Assembly (NCBI GenBank): GCA_903820035.1
Contig: CAIJFT010000331.1
Span: 1-64,000, forward strand
Direction: 5' to 3'
Length of the DNA: 64,000 bases
Source of the DNA: an uncultured Opitutia bacterium
GTDB taxonomy: Bacteria > Verrucomicrobiota > Verrucomicrobiia > Opitutales > Opitutaceae
In this document: positions 6,901 to 14,007 of the stretch, one piece after another
Position numbering within the stretch: the stretch's first letter is position 1
Layout of the letters: each line of letters opens with the position of its first letter
Made by a program: the position numbers and the translations under genes
The notes under the pieces: model-generated
The model's input: only the letters and a program-made list of their open reading frames with translations
Told to the model about the DNA's origin: nothing
Databases searched by the model: none

Positions 6901-9846
6901 GGCGGCGCGAAGGAAGGGGGAGGTGGCGGTGTCGGCGCGGGCGACCAACTCGGGCGGGCCTGCGGCGATGATTTGGCCGCCGCGGGCGCCGGCGTCGGGG
7001 CCGACCTCGATCAGCCAGTCGGCGGATTTCAGGACGTCGAGATTGTGTTCGATGACGACGACGCTGTGGCCGCGATCGACGAGGGCCTGCAGGACACCGA
7101 GCAGGCGTTTCACATCGTGGCGGTGGAGGCCCGTGGTGGGTTCGTCGAGGAGGAGCAGGGCGCCGGCGGTGGCGGCGCCCGGTTGAGCGTTGAGGGGGGA
7201 GAGTTGAGGGTTGAGCGTTGAGAGCTGAGAGTTCGGAACTTGTTCTGCCGTGTAGGCACCGAGGTAGCGGACGAGTTTGAGGCGTTGGGATTCGCCGCCG
7301 CTGAGGGTGTTGAGCGGTTGGCCGAGCGTGAGGTAGCCGAGACCGACGGCGTCGAGGCTGGCGAGGCGGGTTTGGATGGCGGCGTGCGCGACGAAGAGCG
7401 GCAGGGTGTCGGTTACGCTGGTCGCGAGCAGATCCGCGACCGAGCGGCCGTTCCACTGGATGGCGAGGACTTCGGGTTTGAAGCGGCGTGATTCGCAGAC
7501 GGGGCAGGGGACAAAGACGTCGGAGAGAAACTGCATCTCGACGCGTTCGTAGCCGAGGCCGAGGCAGTGATCGCAGCGGCCCTCGCCGCTGTTGAACGAA
7601 AAGCTCGAGGCGTTGAACCCGGCGGCGCGGGCCGCGGGGGTCGCGGCATAGAGTTCGCGGATCAGTTCCCACGCCTCGGTGTAAAGCGCGGGGTTTGAGC
7701 GCGGCGTGCGGGAGAGCGGCGATTGGTCGACGAGGACAATTTCACCGATGACGAGGTCGCTCTGGATCGACTCGATGACGGCGGGATCCTCGGCGAGGAT
7801 GTGCCGCTCGGTGAGCAGGCCCTGGTGGATGACGTGGTCGAGCAACGTCGATTTGCCGGAGCCCGAGACGCCGCTCAGGCAGACGAGGCGTTGCAGGGGA
7901 AGGCGCAATGAGACGCGGTCGAGGTTGTGCTTGGTCGCATGCGTGAAGCGGAGCGACGGGTGCGCGGCGGGCACGGGGCGGCGGGAGGCGGGTGGGGCGA
8001 TGGTTTCGACGCCCGAAAAGTAACGGCCCGTGATGCTTTGCGGCGCGCGCAGCAGGCCCGGGATGTCGCCTTGAAACACGATGTGACCGCCGCGGCTGCC
8101 GGGTTCGGGCCCGACCTCGATGACGTGATCGGCGGCGCGGATCATCGCCTCGTCGTGTTCGACGACGACGACCGTGTTGCCGGCGTTGGTCAGGGTGCGG
8201 ATGATCGCGATCAGCCGGTCGATATCGCGCGGGTGCAGGCCGACGCTCGGTTCATCGAGGACGAACAAGGTGTCGATCAGCGAGGTGCCGAGGCAGCTCG
8301 TGAGATTTACGCGTTGCACCTCGCCGCCGGAGAGGGTCTTCGACGAGCGGTCGAGCGTGAGGTAACCGAGTCCGACCTCTTGCAGATAACGCAGGCGGCT
8401 AAGGATCGAGTCGCGGGCGAGGGTGGCGGAGCGAACCTCGCCAAGCGTGGACTTGGAGGCGGATTCGGTGACGAGGTGGACGAGGTCGTCGACGGGAAGT
8501 TGGTAGAGTTCCGGCAGGGTGCGCCCCTGCCATTTCCAGCAGCGGGCCTCGGGTTGGAGCCGGGATCCGCCGCAGTCCGGGCAAGGGTTGTAGGCGCGGT
8601 AGCGCGAGAGGAAGACGCGCACATGCATCTTGTACGTCGATTTCTCGAGCCAGCGGAAAAAGCCCTTCAGGCCGTACCAATACTGCGGCCACAGCTTGTG
8701 GTTCTCTTCGCCGTAGTCCGGCTCGCCGTCGACGATGTAGCGCTGCTGCTCGGGCGGGAGCGAGGCGAACGGGAGGTTGGTCGGAATCTTTTTCTTTTTA
8801 GCGAAGACGAGCAGGTCCTGCTTCGAGTCGCCGTAGACTTCGCTTTCCCAGCATTTGATGGCGCCGCCGTCGATCGACCGCGAATGGTCCGGCATCGCGA
8901 GGCGGTAATCGATCTCGATGATGCGGCCGAATCCGCGGCACTTTGGGCAGGCCCCAAGGGGGGAGTTGAACGAAAATAATGCGGGGGAAGCGGCGCGGAA
9001 GGTCCGGTTGGAACCCGGCGAGTGCAGGCCGCGCGAGTAGTGGCCAAGCGGGGCGAAGCTGTCGGCGGCGAAGAGCCGCATTTCGCCCTGTCCGAAGTGA
9101 AGCGCGGTCTCGACGGCCTCGAGGCAACGCGCCTGTTGGTCGGCTTCCAGGGTCAGCCGGTCCTGCGCGACGTGCAGCGAGGGGGAGGCCGAAAGCCGGG
9201 CATCGAGCTCGGCACGGTCCAATCCGATTAGATCGTCGATGCGGTGGGCGGTGAGCGGGCCGTGGGCGGCGGGGATCAGGACGCGGACGTAGGACTGGCC
9301 CTTGAGATTGGAGAGGATCTCGGGCCACGTGAGTTTCTCGGGTTTGGTGACGGCAAAGGTTACAATCACTGTGCGCCCCGGATGGGCGGCGCGCACCTTG
9401 GTCCAGATCGTCTGCGGGTTGTCGTCCTCCACTTTTTCGCCGGTCGCGGGATCGAAGCAGGCGGCGACGTGGCTGAACCAGACTTTGAAAAAGTCGGTGA
9501 GCTCCGTCATCGTGCCGACGGTGGAGCGCGAGGTTTTGACGGTGTTGGTCTGCTCGATTGCGATCGATGGCCGGATGTTTTCGATCGAGTCGACGCGCGG
9601 CTTGTCGAGCAGGTCGAGGAACTGGCGCGTGTAGGCGCTGAACGTTTCGACGTAGCGCCGCTGGCCTTCGGCATGCAGCGTATCAAAGACCAGCGAAGAT
9701 TTCCCGGCGCCGCTCAGACCGGTGACGGCGATGTAGCGGCCGAGCGGAACGTCGAGGTCGAAGCCCTTGAGATTGTTCTGCCGCACGCCGCGCAGGCGGA
9801 TGCATTCGGGCGGGGTGGCGGCGGGCGCGGTGACGGAGGGAGGCAC
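3955..9846 (-). CDS. uvrA: Double-length excinuclease ABC subunit A
   Basis: DNA damage recognition ATPase of nucleotide excision repair, 1963 aa, about twice the usual 940. It contains four ABC modules, i.e. two complete UvrA units in tandem. Walker A motifs lie near residues 43 (GLSGAGKSS), 658 (GVSGSGKST), 1040 (GVSGSGKST) and 1627 (GPSGAGKST); ABC signatures LSGGE near 503, 847, 1449 and 1839; zinc-finger-type CxxC pairs appear in each half (CPKC/CPDC, CDHC/CPVC, CPAC/CPEC, CPAC/CDDC). Chlamydial UvrA is also double length, which fits a PVC-superphylum origin. Four linkers carry inserted repeat DNA translated in frame (STLNAQ-type peptides and GPTSPSGRQ). The start is GTG, just after a small hairpin. 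It follows the DeoR gene on the same strand. Confidence 0.95.
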   Translation of the reverse strand: MPPSVTAPAATPPECIRLRGVRQNNLKGFDLDVPLGRYIAVTGLSGAGKSSLVFDTLHAEGQRRYVETFSAYTRQFLDLLDKPRVDSIENIRPSIAIEQTNTVKTSRSTVGTMTELTDFFKVWFSHVAACFDPATGEKVEDDNPQTIWTKVRAAHPGRTVIVTFAVTKPEKLTWPEILSNLKGQSYVRVLIPAAHGPLTAHRIDDLIGLDRAELDARLSASPSLHVAQDRLTLEADQQARCLEAVETALHFGQGEMRLFAADSFAPLGHYSRGLHSPGSNRTFRAASPALFSFNSPLGACPKCRGFGRIIEIDYRLAMPDHSRSIDGGAIKCWESEVYGDSKQDLLVFAKKKKIPTNLPFASLPPEQQRYIVDGEPDYGEENHKLWPQYWYGLKGFFRWLEKSTYKMHVRVFLSRYRAYNPCPDCGGSRLQPEARCWKWQGRTLPELYQLPVDDLVHLVTESASKSTLGEVRSATLARDSILSRLRYLQEVGLGYLTLDRSSKTLSGGEVQRVNLTSCLGTSLIDTLFVLDEPSVGLHPRDIDRLIAIIRTLTNAGNTVVVVEHDEAMIRAADHVIEVGPEPGSRGGHIVFQGDIPGLLRAPQSITGRYFSGVETIAPPASRRPVPAAHPSLRFTHATKHNLDRVSLRLPLQRLVCLSGVSGSGKSTLLDHVIHQGLLTERHILAEDPAVIESIQSDLVIGEIVLVDQSPLSRTPRSNPALYTEAWELIRELYAATPAARAAGFNASSFSFNSGEGRCDHCLGLGYERVEMQFLSDVFVPCPVCESRRFKPEVLAIQWNGRSVADLLATSVTDTLPLFVAHAAIQTRLASLDAVGLGYLTLGQPLNTLSGGESQRLKLVRYLGAYTAEQVPNSQLSTLNPQLSPLNAQPGAATAGALLLLDEPTTGLHRHDVKRLLGVLQALVDRGHSVVVIEHNLDVLKSADWLIEVGPDAGARGGQIIAAGPPELVARADTATSPFLRAALQDRELQGADRGVEALALAAEDAAPYASSPQCLRLEGARENNLKNLTLSIPHRQLNVVTGVSGSGKSTLAFDIIFAEGQRRFMESMSPYARQFVEQLPRPAIDRLTGIPPTVAIEQRVTRGSRKSTVATITEVAQYLRLLYARLGTQHHPDSDLPVTPLSAGQLKALLTRVLATPKAKKAKHLYLCAPLIRGRKGHHQPIATWIASQGYTLMRADGRLTPVEGFQRLDRYKEHDIEVVVADLKATDGSSQKSAVRPNPKTSKSALTSGQSSGSQPSTLNAQLQEALHLGKGACFLLTPQGEILSWFSTTRTDIATGESFPELDPKNFSFNSPRGWCPACRGHGRVFPWMLAPVDEDEDDPAARLREFGIDSAEDVSDQGQPCPECHGARLNRIGRAVKLHRKRSQPPLSLPVLLADTPSRLLANLRNLDLDARGQLIVRDIVPQIEERLKFLDHVGLGYLSLDRPTETLSGGEAQRIRLAAQLGSNLSGVLYVLDEPSIGLHARDNDRLIDTLEALRAKGNTLLVVEHDDELMRRADTIIDLGPGAGIHGGELLAHGTPAEIAASAQSLTGIFLAKGIAHPLRGEYRAVGSGPTSPSGRQNRPKKQSKPAGDRGLHLEWLELRNATFRNLKGFDLRVPLGRLTMVAGPSGAGKSTLFRDVLHPAVSHAIKAKKKNLTGRDFVKATGFTSDAQRSTLNAQPPFASLSGANGFKSVIEVDQAPIGKTPRSTPATYLGIFDLIRQFFASLPEAKIRGYTASRFSFNTTGGRCPACEGAGRIKLEMAFMPDTYLPCDDCRGARYSAELNDITWKAKTIGQVLQLTFEEAAQFFDFHSHLSQVCQLMVDCGLGYLTLGQSSPTLSGGEAQRLKLVTELSAGLASYRERSRGELPRNLYLLEEPTIGLHLSDCEKLIRVLHALVDQGHTVVVIEHHLDLIAEADYVVELGPVGGPDGGALMYQGPLAGLLKTKASPTAPYLRAKFRS
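4803..4830 (-). repeat. In-frame heptanucleotide repeat in uvrA (site 1)
   Basis: On the plus strand, GTTGAGC GTTGAGG GTTGAGC GTTGGGC: four 7-mers. On the coding strand it reads AQRSTLNAQ between FTSD and PPFASLSG in the fourth ABC module. Confidence 0.85.
5105..5119. repeat. Fragment of extragenic palindrome inside uvrA
   Basis: The 15-mer CGGCCCGATGGGGAC is identical to an arm of the intergenic inverted repeat at 47339-47395. In uvrA it is translated as part of GPTSPSGRQ in the linker after the third ABC module. Confidence 0.6.
6057..6084 (-). repeat. In-frame heptanucleotide repeat in uvrA (site 2)
   Basis: Four 7-mers GTTGAGC GTTGAGG GTTGAGG GTTGAGA on the plus strand. Coding strand gives SQPSTLNAQL within a roughly 39-residue insertion upstream of EALHLGKGACF. 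Confidence 0.85.
7182..7230 (-). repeat. In-frame heptanucleotide repeat in uvrA (site 3)
   Basis: Seven consecutive 7-mers in register (GTTGAGC, GTTGAGG, GGGGAGA, GTTGAGG, GTTGAGC, GTTGAGA, GCTGAGA). The coding strand reads NSQLSTLNPQLSPLNAQ immediately before the second Walker B region (LLLLDEPTTG). Confidence 0.88.
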
Positions 9847-9927
9847 GCTTCCACGAAGTGAAGCGTCGGAAGAAATGCAACCCGCAGCGGCAATACCCGG
9901 CGGGGGCGGCGGGAGATCCCGCGGGGC

Positions 9928-10695
9928 TCAGCGGCCGGCGAGGGTGAGCTGCGCGCCGGCCGCGGCGATGGCGCGTTCGACGGCGGGGGACGGCCGCGTG
10001 TCGGTCATGATCGTCATGCGCGGGCCAAAGGGGGCGGTGAGGCTGAGGGCCTTGCGACCGAATTTAGACGCGTCGAGGGCGAAGATGACGCGTTCGGAGG
10101 CGGCGATCATTTTCCGCTGAGCGGCGATCACGAGCGGGGTCTGGTTCCACACGCCGTTTTCGGTGATGCCGCTGCCGCCGAGGATGGCGATATCGGCGTG
10201 GACCTGTTCGAGCGAGGCCTCGCATTGCGGGCCGACGAGGATGCCGGTGCGGCCGAGGATGCTGCCGCCGGTGACGATCGTCTCGGCGTTGCCCACTTCG
10301 CCGAAGAGGCTGGCGACGGGCAGGGAGTTGGTGATCACGCGCACGCGCTTGTCGGCCAGGAGCCGGGCGACGCCGTAGGTCGTGGTGCCGCCGTCGAGGA
10401 TGACGGTGGTGCCGGGCTGGACGCGTTCCGCGACGAGGCTGGCGATGGCGAATTTGCGGTCGGCCTGGCGCTGCAACTGGGCGACGAAGTCGTTTTCCTG
10501 GCCGATCAGGTCGGTCTCGATCAGCGACGCGCCGCCGTGATGCCGGCGGACGATACCCCGGTTTTCAAGCGAATCGAGGGCGCGCCGTACGGTGGAGAGC
10601 GAGCCGCCGAAGTGCTCTGCGAGTGAATGCAGGTCAGCGTATTTGTGATCGCGGATGTGCTGCTCGATGAGATCGGTGCGCTGCTTGTTGGTCAT
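9928..10695 (-). CDS. DeoR-family transcriptional regulator
   Basis: A 255-aa repressor. The start chosen gives MTNKQRTDLIEQHIRDHKYA, the usual DeoR N-terminus, and creates a 4-base ATGA overlap with the glycosyltransferase stop; the longer ORF-track version is out of register with the family. An N-terminal winged helix-turn-helix (HSLAEHFGGSLSTVRRAL, about 24-41) is followed by a DeoR sensor domain with ILDGGTTTYGVARLL, the sugar-phosphate binding loop, and VTGGSILGRTGILVGP. Such regulators usually answer to a phosphorylated sugar. The partner operon is not evident from context. A GCGGGA/TCCCGC palindrome at 9909-9922 lies just beyond the stop codon, before uvrA. Confidence 0.9.
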   Translation of the reverse strand: MTNKQRTDLIEQHIRDHKYADLHSLAEHFGGSLSTVRRALDSLENRGIVRRHHGGASLIETDLIGQENDFVAQLQRQADRKFAIASLVAERVQPGTTVILDGGTTTYGVARLLADKRVRVITNSLPVASLFGEVGNAETIVTGGSILGRTGILVGPQCEASLEQVHADIAILGGSGITENGVWNQTPLVIAAQRKMIAASERVIFALDASKFGRKALSLTAPFGPRMTIMTDTRPSPAVERAIAAAGAQLTLAGR

Positions 10696-11786
10696 GGCGC
10701 AAAGCGGGCGATGAGCTCGCGGAAGAGTTCGAGGTAGGCCTCGACCTGGCGGCGGGGGTCGAAGGTTTCCCGGGCGAAGGTCCGGGCCGCCGCGGCCCGA
10801 TCGGCGCGGGCTTGCGGGGTGGCGGTGACGAGATTTTGCAGGGCGGTGCGGAAGCCGGCGCGGTCGTCGCGGGCGATGGCCCAGCCGGTTTGGCCCGGAA
10901 CAAAGCACTCGGTGATGCCCTGGGCGGCGTAGGCAACGGCGGGCAGGCCGTGGGCCTGGGCTTCGATGAGGAAATTGGACAGCGCTTCACTCCGCGACGC
11001 ATGGACGGCGAGATCGGCCGCGACGTAGAACGACGACGGATCGCGATGGAAGCCGAGGAACTTCACGCGGTCCGCGCAACCCAGCGCGCGGGCGGTGCGG
11101 GCGCAGTCGGCCCGGGCGGGACCGTCGCCGGCGAGCCAGAGTTGCCAGTCGAGCGCGGGATCAAGTCCGGCGGCGATCTCGATCAGTTCGCGCTGGTTCT
11201 TTTCCGGACGAAACATCGCGACGCACAGCAGGACGGTGGTGGCGGGCGTGGCGCCGAGCTGGGCGCGCAGTTCGGTGCCGCGGGCGGGCGCCGCCGCGGC
11301 GGGGAAGACGAGGGAGTTATGGATGACGCGGACCTTTTCCCAGACGATGCGGTAGTGGTCTACGAGCGTGGTGCGCGCCTCGCGGCTGTTGGCGACGATG
11401 CGCGGAACGAGTGCGAGGGAGCGACGGAAGCGGTACGGCAGCGTCTTGCCGGTGCGCATCGTTGCGACGACCGGAGTGCGGGGAAACGCGCGTTGGAGAT
11501 CGCCGGCGGCACAGTTGGCCATCCGGCCCATACAAAGGATGACGTCGGGTTTTTCCGCGGCGACGGTGGCGTGGAGTCGCGGGGCGAACCAGTCGAGGCC
11601 GAGGTCGAAGGGCTGCAAGGCGCGACGGTTTACGCCGGCGGCGACGGTGGCGGCGAGCGGGCCGCCGGGGCGGAAGGTGAGCAGCGTGGTCGGATGGCCG
11701 GCGGCAGTGCAGGCATTGGCCAGCAGGACGGATTGGCGCTCCGTGCCCCCGCTGCGGAGGTGGTCTTGCAGGATCAGGATTTTCAT
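10692..11786 (-). CDS. Glycosyltransferase family 4 (GT-B fold)
   Basis: A 364-aa nucleotide-sugar-dependent glycosyltransferase. The N-terminal acceptor domain starts MKILILQDHLRSGGTERQ; the C-terminal GT4 donor domain shows VAMFRPEKNQ near 195 and the E-x7-E motif EALSNFLIE near 283. No signal peptide or membrane segment is seen, so it acts at the cytoplasmic face, on lipopolysaccharide, exopolysaccharide or a lipid-linked glycan. It overlaps the downstream DeoR gene by four bases, suggesting translational coupling, although no shared function is obvious. Substrates cannot be inferred. Confidence 0.9.
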   Translation of the reverse strand: MKILILQDHLRSGGTERQSVLLANACTAAGHPTTLLTFRPGGPLAATVAAGVNRRALQPFDLGLDWFAPRLHATVAAEKPDVILCMGRMANCAAGDLQRAFPRTPVVATMRTGKTLPYRFRRSLALVPRIVANSREARTTLVDHYRIVWEKVRVIHNSLVFPAAAAPARGTELRAQLGATPATTVLLCVAMFRPEKNQRELIEIAAGLDPALDWQLWLAGDGPARADCARTARALGCADRVKFLGFHRDPSSFYVAADLAVHASRSEALSNFLIEAQAHGLPAVAYAAQGITECFVPGQTGWAIARDDRAGFRTALQNLVTATPQARADRAAAARTFARETFDPRRQVEAYLELFRELIARFAP

Positions 11787-11827
11787 TGCCCGGCGGCGGG
11801 GCGGGCCGAAGGTTGGCCCGTCACGGT

Positions 11828-12283
11828 ATGAACTCTCCCTTGCTGCAATTGCTCGTGCGCTGGCTGGTGCTGGCGCTGGGTGTGATGCTCGCCACGAAGA
11901 TCGTCCCCGGCATCACGTGTGCCGACGGATCCACGTTATTCGCGGTGGTGGTGGTGCTGAGCTTCCTCAACCTGATCCTGAAGCCGCTGTTGTTGTTGTT
12001 CACACTGCCGTTCATTATTCTGACGATGGGGCTCGGGGTGCTTGTGATCAACGCTTTGCTCTTTCTCTTTGTGGGAGAGGTGGTGCGGGGGTTTCAGGTG
12101 GGTGGGTTTTGGTCTGCCGTGGGAGGGTCGCTCGTGGTGAGTGTCACGAGTTTGCTGGTGAATGCTTTTCTGCGGCGGGGCGGTCCGCCGCGCGGGGGTT
12201 CGCCTCGACCGGGACCATCCCCGGTCTCAAGTCCTGTCGCGCGGGCACCTCGGCCGAAGCCGGACGATGTGATTGATATTTGA
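11828..12283 (+). CDS. Small integral membrane protein, phage holin family 4 / YvlD-like
   Basis: A 151-aa membrane protein. The start ATG at 11828 gives MNSPLLQLLVRWLVLALGV; the ORF-track start upstream overlaps the divergent gene and adds arginine-rich residues. Four hydrophobic segments are visible in the first 115 residues, with the family motif FLNLILKPLLLLFTLPFIILTMGL, followed by a proline- and arginine-rich cytoplasmic tail. This matches the PF04020 family (holin superfamily IV, YvlD), whose function in bacteria is not well established. It is divergent from the glycosyltransferase with only 41 bp between starts. Confidence 0.85.
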   Translation: MNSPLLQLLVRWLVLALGVMLATKIVPGITCADGSTLFAVVVVLSFLNLILKPLLLLFTLPFIILTMGLGVLVINALLFLFVGEVVRGFQVGGFWSAVGGSLVVSVTSLLVNAFLRRGGPPRGGSPRPGPSPVSSPVARAPRPKPDDVIDI

Positions 12284-12440
12284 CCGGAGATGGTCGGACG
12301 GGATCGGGCTTGGCGGGAAGGACGGGCGTTGCAGCGTCGGGGCGAGATATCCACGGGCCGGCGGGAACGGCAAAGCGAGTTGGTTTAGCCCGAACCAGAT
12401 TCCGTTTGACGGTGGTTTCGGGCGTCCTGACGTTCTGGGC

Positions 12441-13847
12441 ATGGCTGAAGCTACGGAATATGATCTCATTGTCATTGGTGGTGGCCCGGCGGGCTACGCG
12501 GGTGCCATTCGCGCCGGACAACTCGGCAAGAAGGTCGCCTGCATCGAACTCGAGCGGGCGGGTGGCACCTGTCTGAACTGGGGCTGTATCCCGACCAAGG
12601 CGCTCCTGAAAAGCGCGGAGTTGTTCCGCTCGCTGCAGAAGGTCGAAGCTTTCGGGCTCAGCGTGAAGGAAGCCGGCTTTGACTTCGGCAAGGTGATGGA
12701 CCGCTCCCGCGGGGTGGCGGGTCAGATGGCCAAGGGCGTGGAGTTCCTTTTCCGCAAGAACAAGGTCGATTACTTTGTTGGTCGTGCGCAGGTCACCGTA
12801 CCGGGCATGGTCGAAATCGTCGACGGCGAGCATAAGGGAAAATTTTTCAAGACCAAGAATGTGCTGCTCGCGACGGGCTGCAAACCGCGCCGCCTGCCGG
12901 ACATTCCAGTCGACGGGCAACGCGTGTTGACGTCGCGCGAGGCCTTGGAGCCGCGCCAGACGCCGCCGAAGTCGATTGTGATCATTGGCGCGGGTGCGAT
13001 CGGGGTGGAGTTCGCGTATTTTTACAATGCCTTCGGCTCGAAGGTGACGCTGGTGGAGATGCTGCCGCAGATCGTGCCGGTGGAGGACGAGGATGTGGCG
13101 CGGACGCTGCAGCGCTCGTTTGAGAAGCAGGGGATCGCGGTCCACACGGCCACGAAGGTGGAGAACGTGCGCGTTAGTAAGGACAAGGTCGGGATGTCGC
13201 TGCTGAAGGCCGGCGAGGCGGTCCCGACGGAGATCGAGGCGGAGTCCCTGCTCATCGCGATCGGCGTGGTGCCGAACCTTGAGGGCACGCTGTCGGCGAA
13301 GCTGAAACTCGAGCTCGACCGCGGCTACGTGAAGGTGAACGACAATTTCGAGAGCAGTGTGAAGGGCATCTACGCGGCGGGCGATATCATCGGACCGCCG
13401 TGGCTCGCGCACGTGGCGACCTACGAGGCGGTCAATGCGGTGGCGGCGATGTTCGGCCATCACCACGGCGGGCGCGTGAAGATTTTCCCGGGCTGCACCT
13501 ACTGCCAGCCCCAGATTGCGAGCGTCGGTCTCACCGAAAAGGCGGCGAAGGAAAAAGGGCTCAGTTACAAGGTCGGCAAGTTTCCTTTCTCGGCGTCGGG
13601 CAAGGCGGTCGCCGCGGGTGATTCGGAGGGCTTTGTGAAGGTGATCACGGACGCGAAGACCGGGGAGATCCACGGGGTGCATATTCTCGGCAACGAGGCG
13701 CCGGAGTTGATCGCCGAATACGTGCTGGCGATGAACATGGAGGGTACGGTCGACGAAGTGCACCGCTCGATCCATGCGCATCCGACGTTGAGCGAGGCGT
13801 TGATGGAGGCCGCGGCGGCGACCGCCGGCGAGGCGATTCATATCTGA
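12441..13847 (+). CDS. lpdA: Dihydrolipoyl dehydrogenase
   Basis: FAD-dependent E3 component (468 aa) that reoxidises dihydrolipoamide for the 2-oxoacid dehydrogenases or the glycine cleavage system. The start at MAEATEYDLIVIGGGPAGY was chosen because it places the FAD-binding GGGPAG loop at the normal distance; the upstream extension is not conserved. Motifs: redox disulfide GGTCLNWGCIPTK (about 42-54), NAD-binding GAGAIGVEFAYF near 184, FAD motif YAAGD near 312, and the dimer-interface His-Glu pair HPTLSE near 449. No E1 or E2 gene is adjacent, so the partner complex is encoded elsewhere. Confidence 0.96.
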   Translation: MAEATEYDLIVIGGGPAGYAGAIRAGQLGKKVACIELERAGGTCLNWGCIPTKALLKSAELFRSLQKVEAFGLSVKEAGFDFGKVMDRSRGVAGQMAKGVEFLFRKNKVDYFVGRAQVTVPGMVEIVDGEHKGKFFKTKNVLLATGCKPRRLPDIPVDGQRVLTSREALEPRQTPPKSIVIIGAGAIGVEFAYFYNAFGSKVTLVEMLPQIVPVEDEDVARTLQRSFEKQGIAVHTATKVENVRVSKDKVGMSLLKAGEAVPTEIEAESLLIAIGVVPNLEGTLSAKLKLELDRGYVKVNDNFESSVKGIYAAGDIIGPPWLAHVATYEAVNAVAAMFGHHHGGRVKIFPGCTYCQPQIASVGLTEKAAKEKGLSYKVGKFPFSASGKAVAAGDSEGFVKVITDAKTGEIHGVHILGNEAPELIAEYVLAMNMEGTVDEVHRSIHAHPTLSEALMEAAAATAGEAIHI

Positions 13848-13918
13848 AGATTTCGCGTTCGGGCGCAACCCGCCGCGTGAGCGCTGGAGGCTTCCGAACG
13901 GAAATTATATCGGTTTGT

Positions 13919-14004
13919 CCCGCCGCTCGCACGGCGGGCTGGAACGAGGCGGAGGAGACCGGAACCGATTCCAACAGGCCCCACCGCGGCGGGTTGCCGC
14001 GGTG
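13919..14004. terminator. Pair of GC-rich hairpins between convergent genes
   Basis: CCCGCCG-6-CGGCGGG (13919-13938) and CACCGCGG-7-CCGCGGTG (13982-14004) lie between lpdA and the pyrophosphatase, whose stop codons face each other. Neither has a T run, so they may be Rho-assisted or simple extragenic palindromes. Confidence 0.45.
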
Positions 14005-14007
14005 CGA

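Noticed and set aside
7182-7230. Heptad array as a CRISPR-like repeat
   Set aside because: Units are 7 bases with no spacers and are translated in frame; there are no cas genes.
4825-9861. Long plus-strand ORFs opposite uvrA (416, 339, 350 and 205 aa)
   Set aside because: They are antisense shadows caused by high GC; composition is Arg/Gly/Ala/Glu-rich and no family is recognisable.
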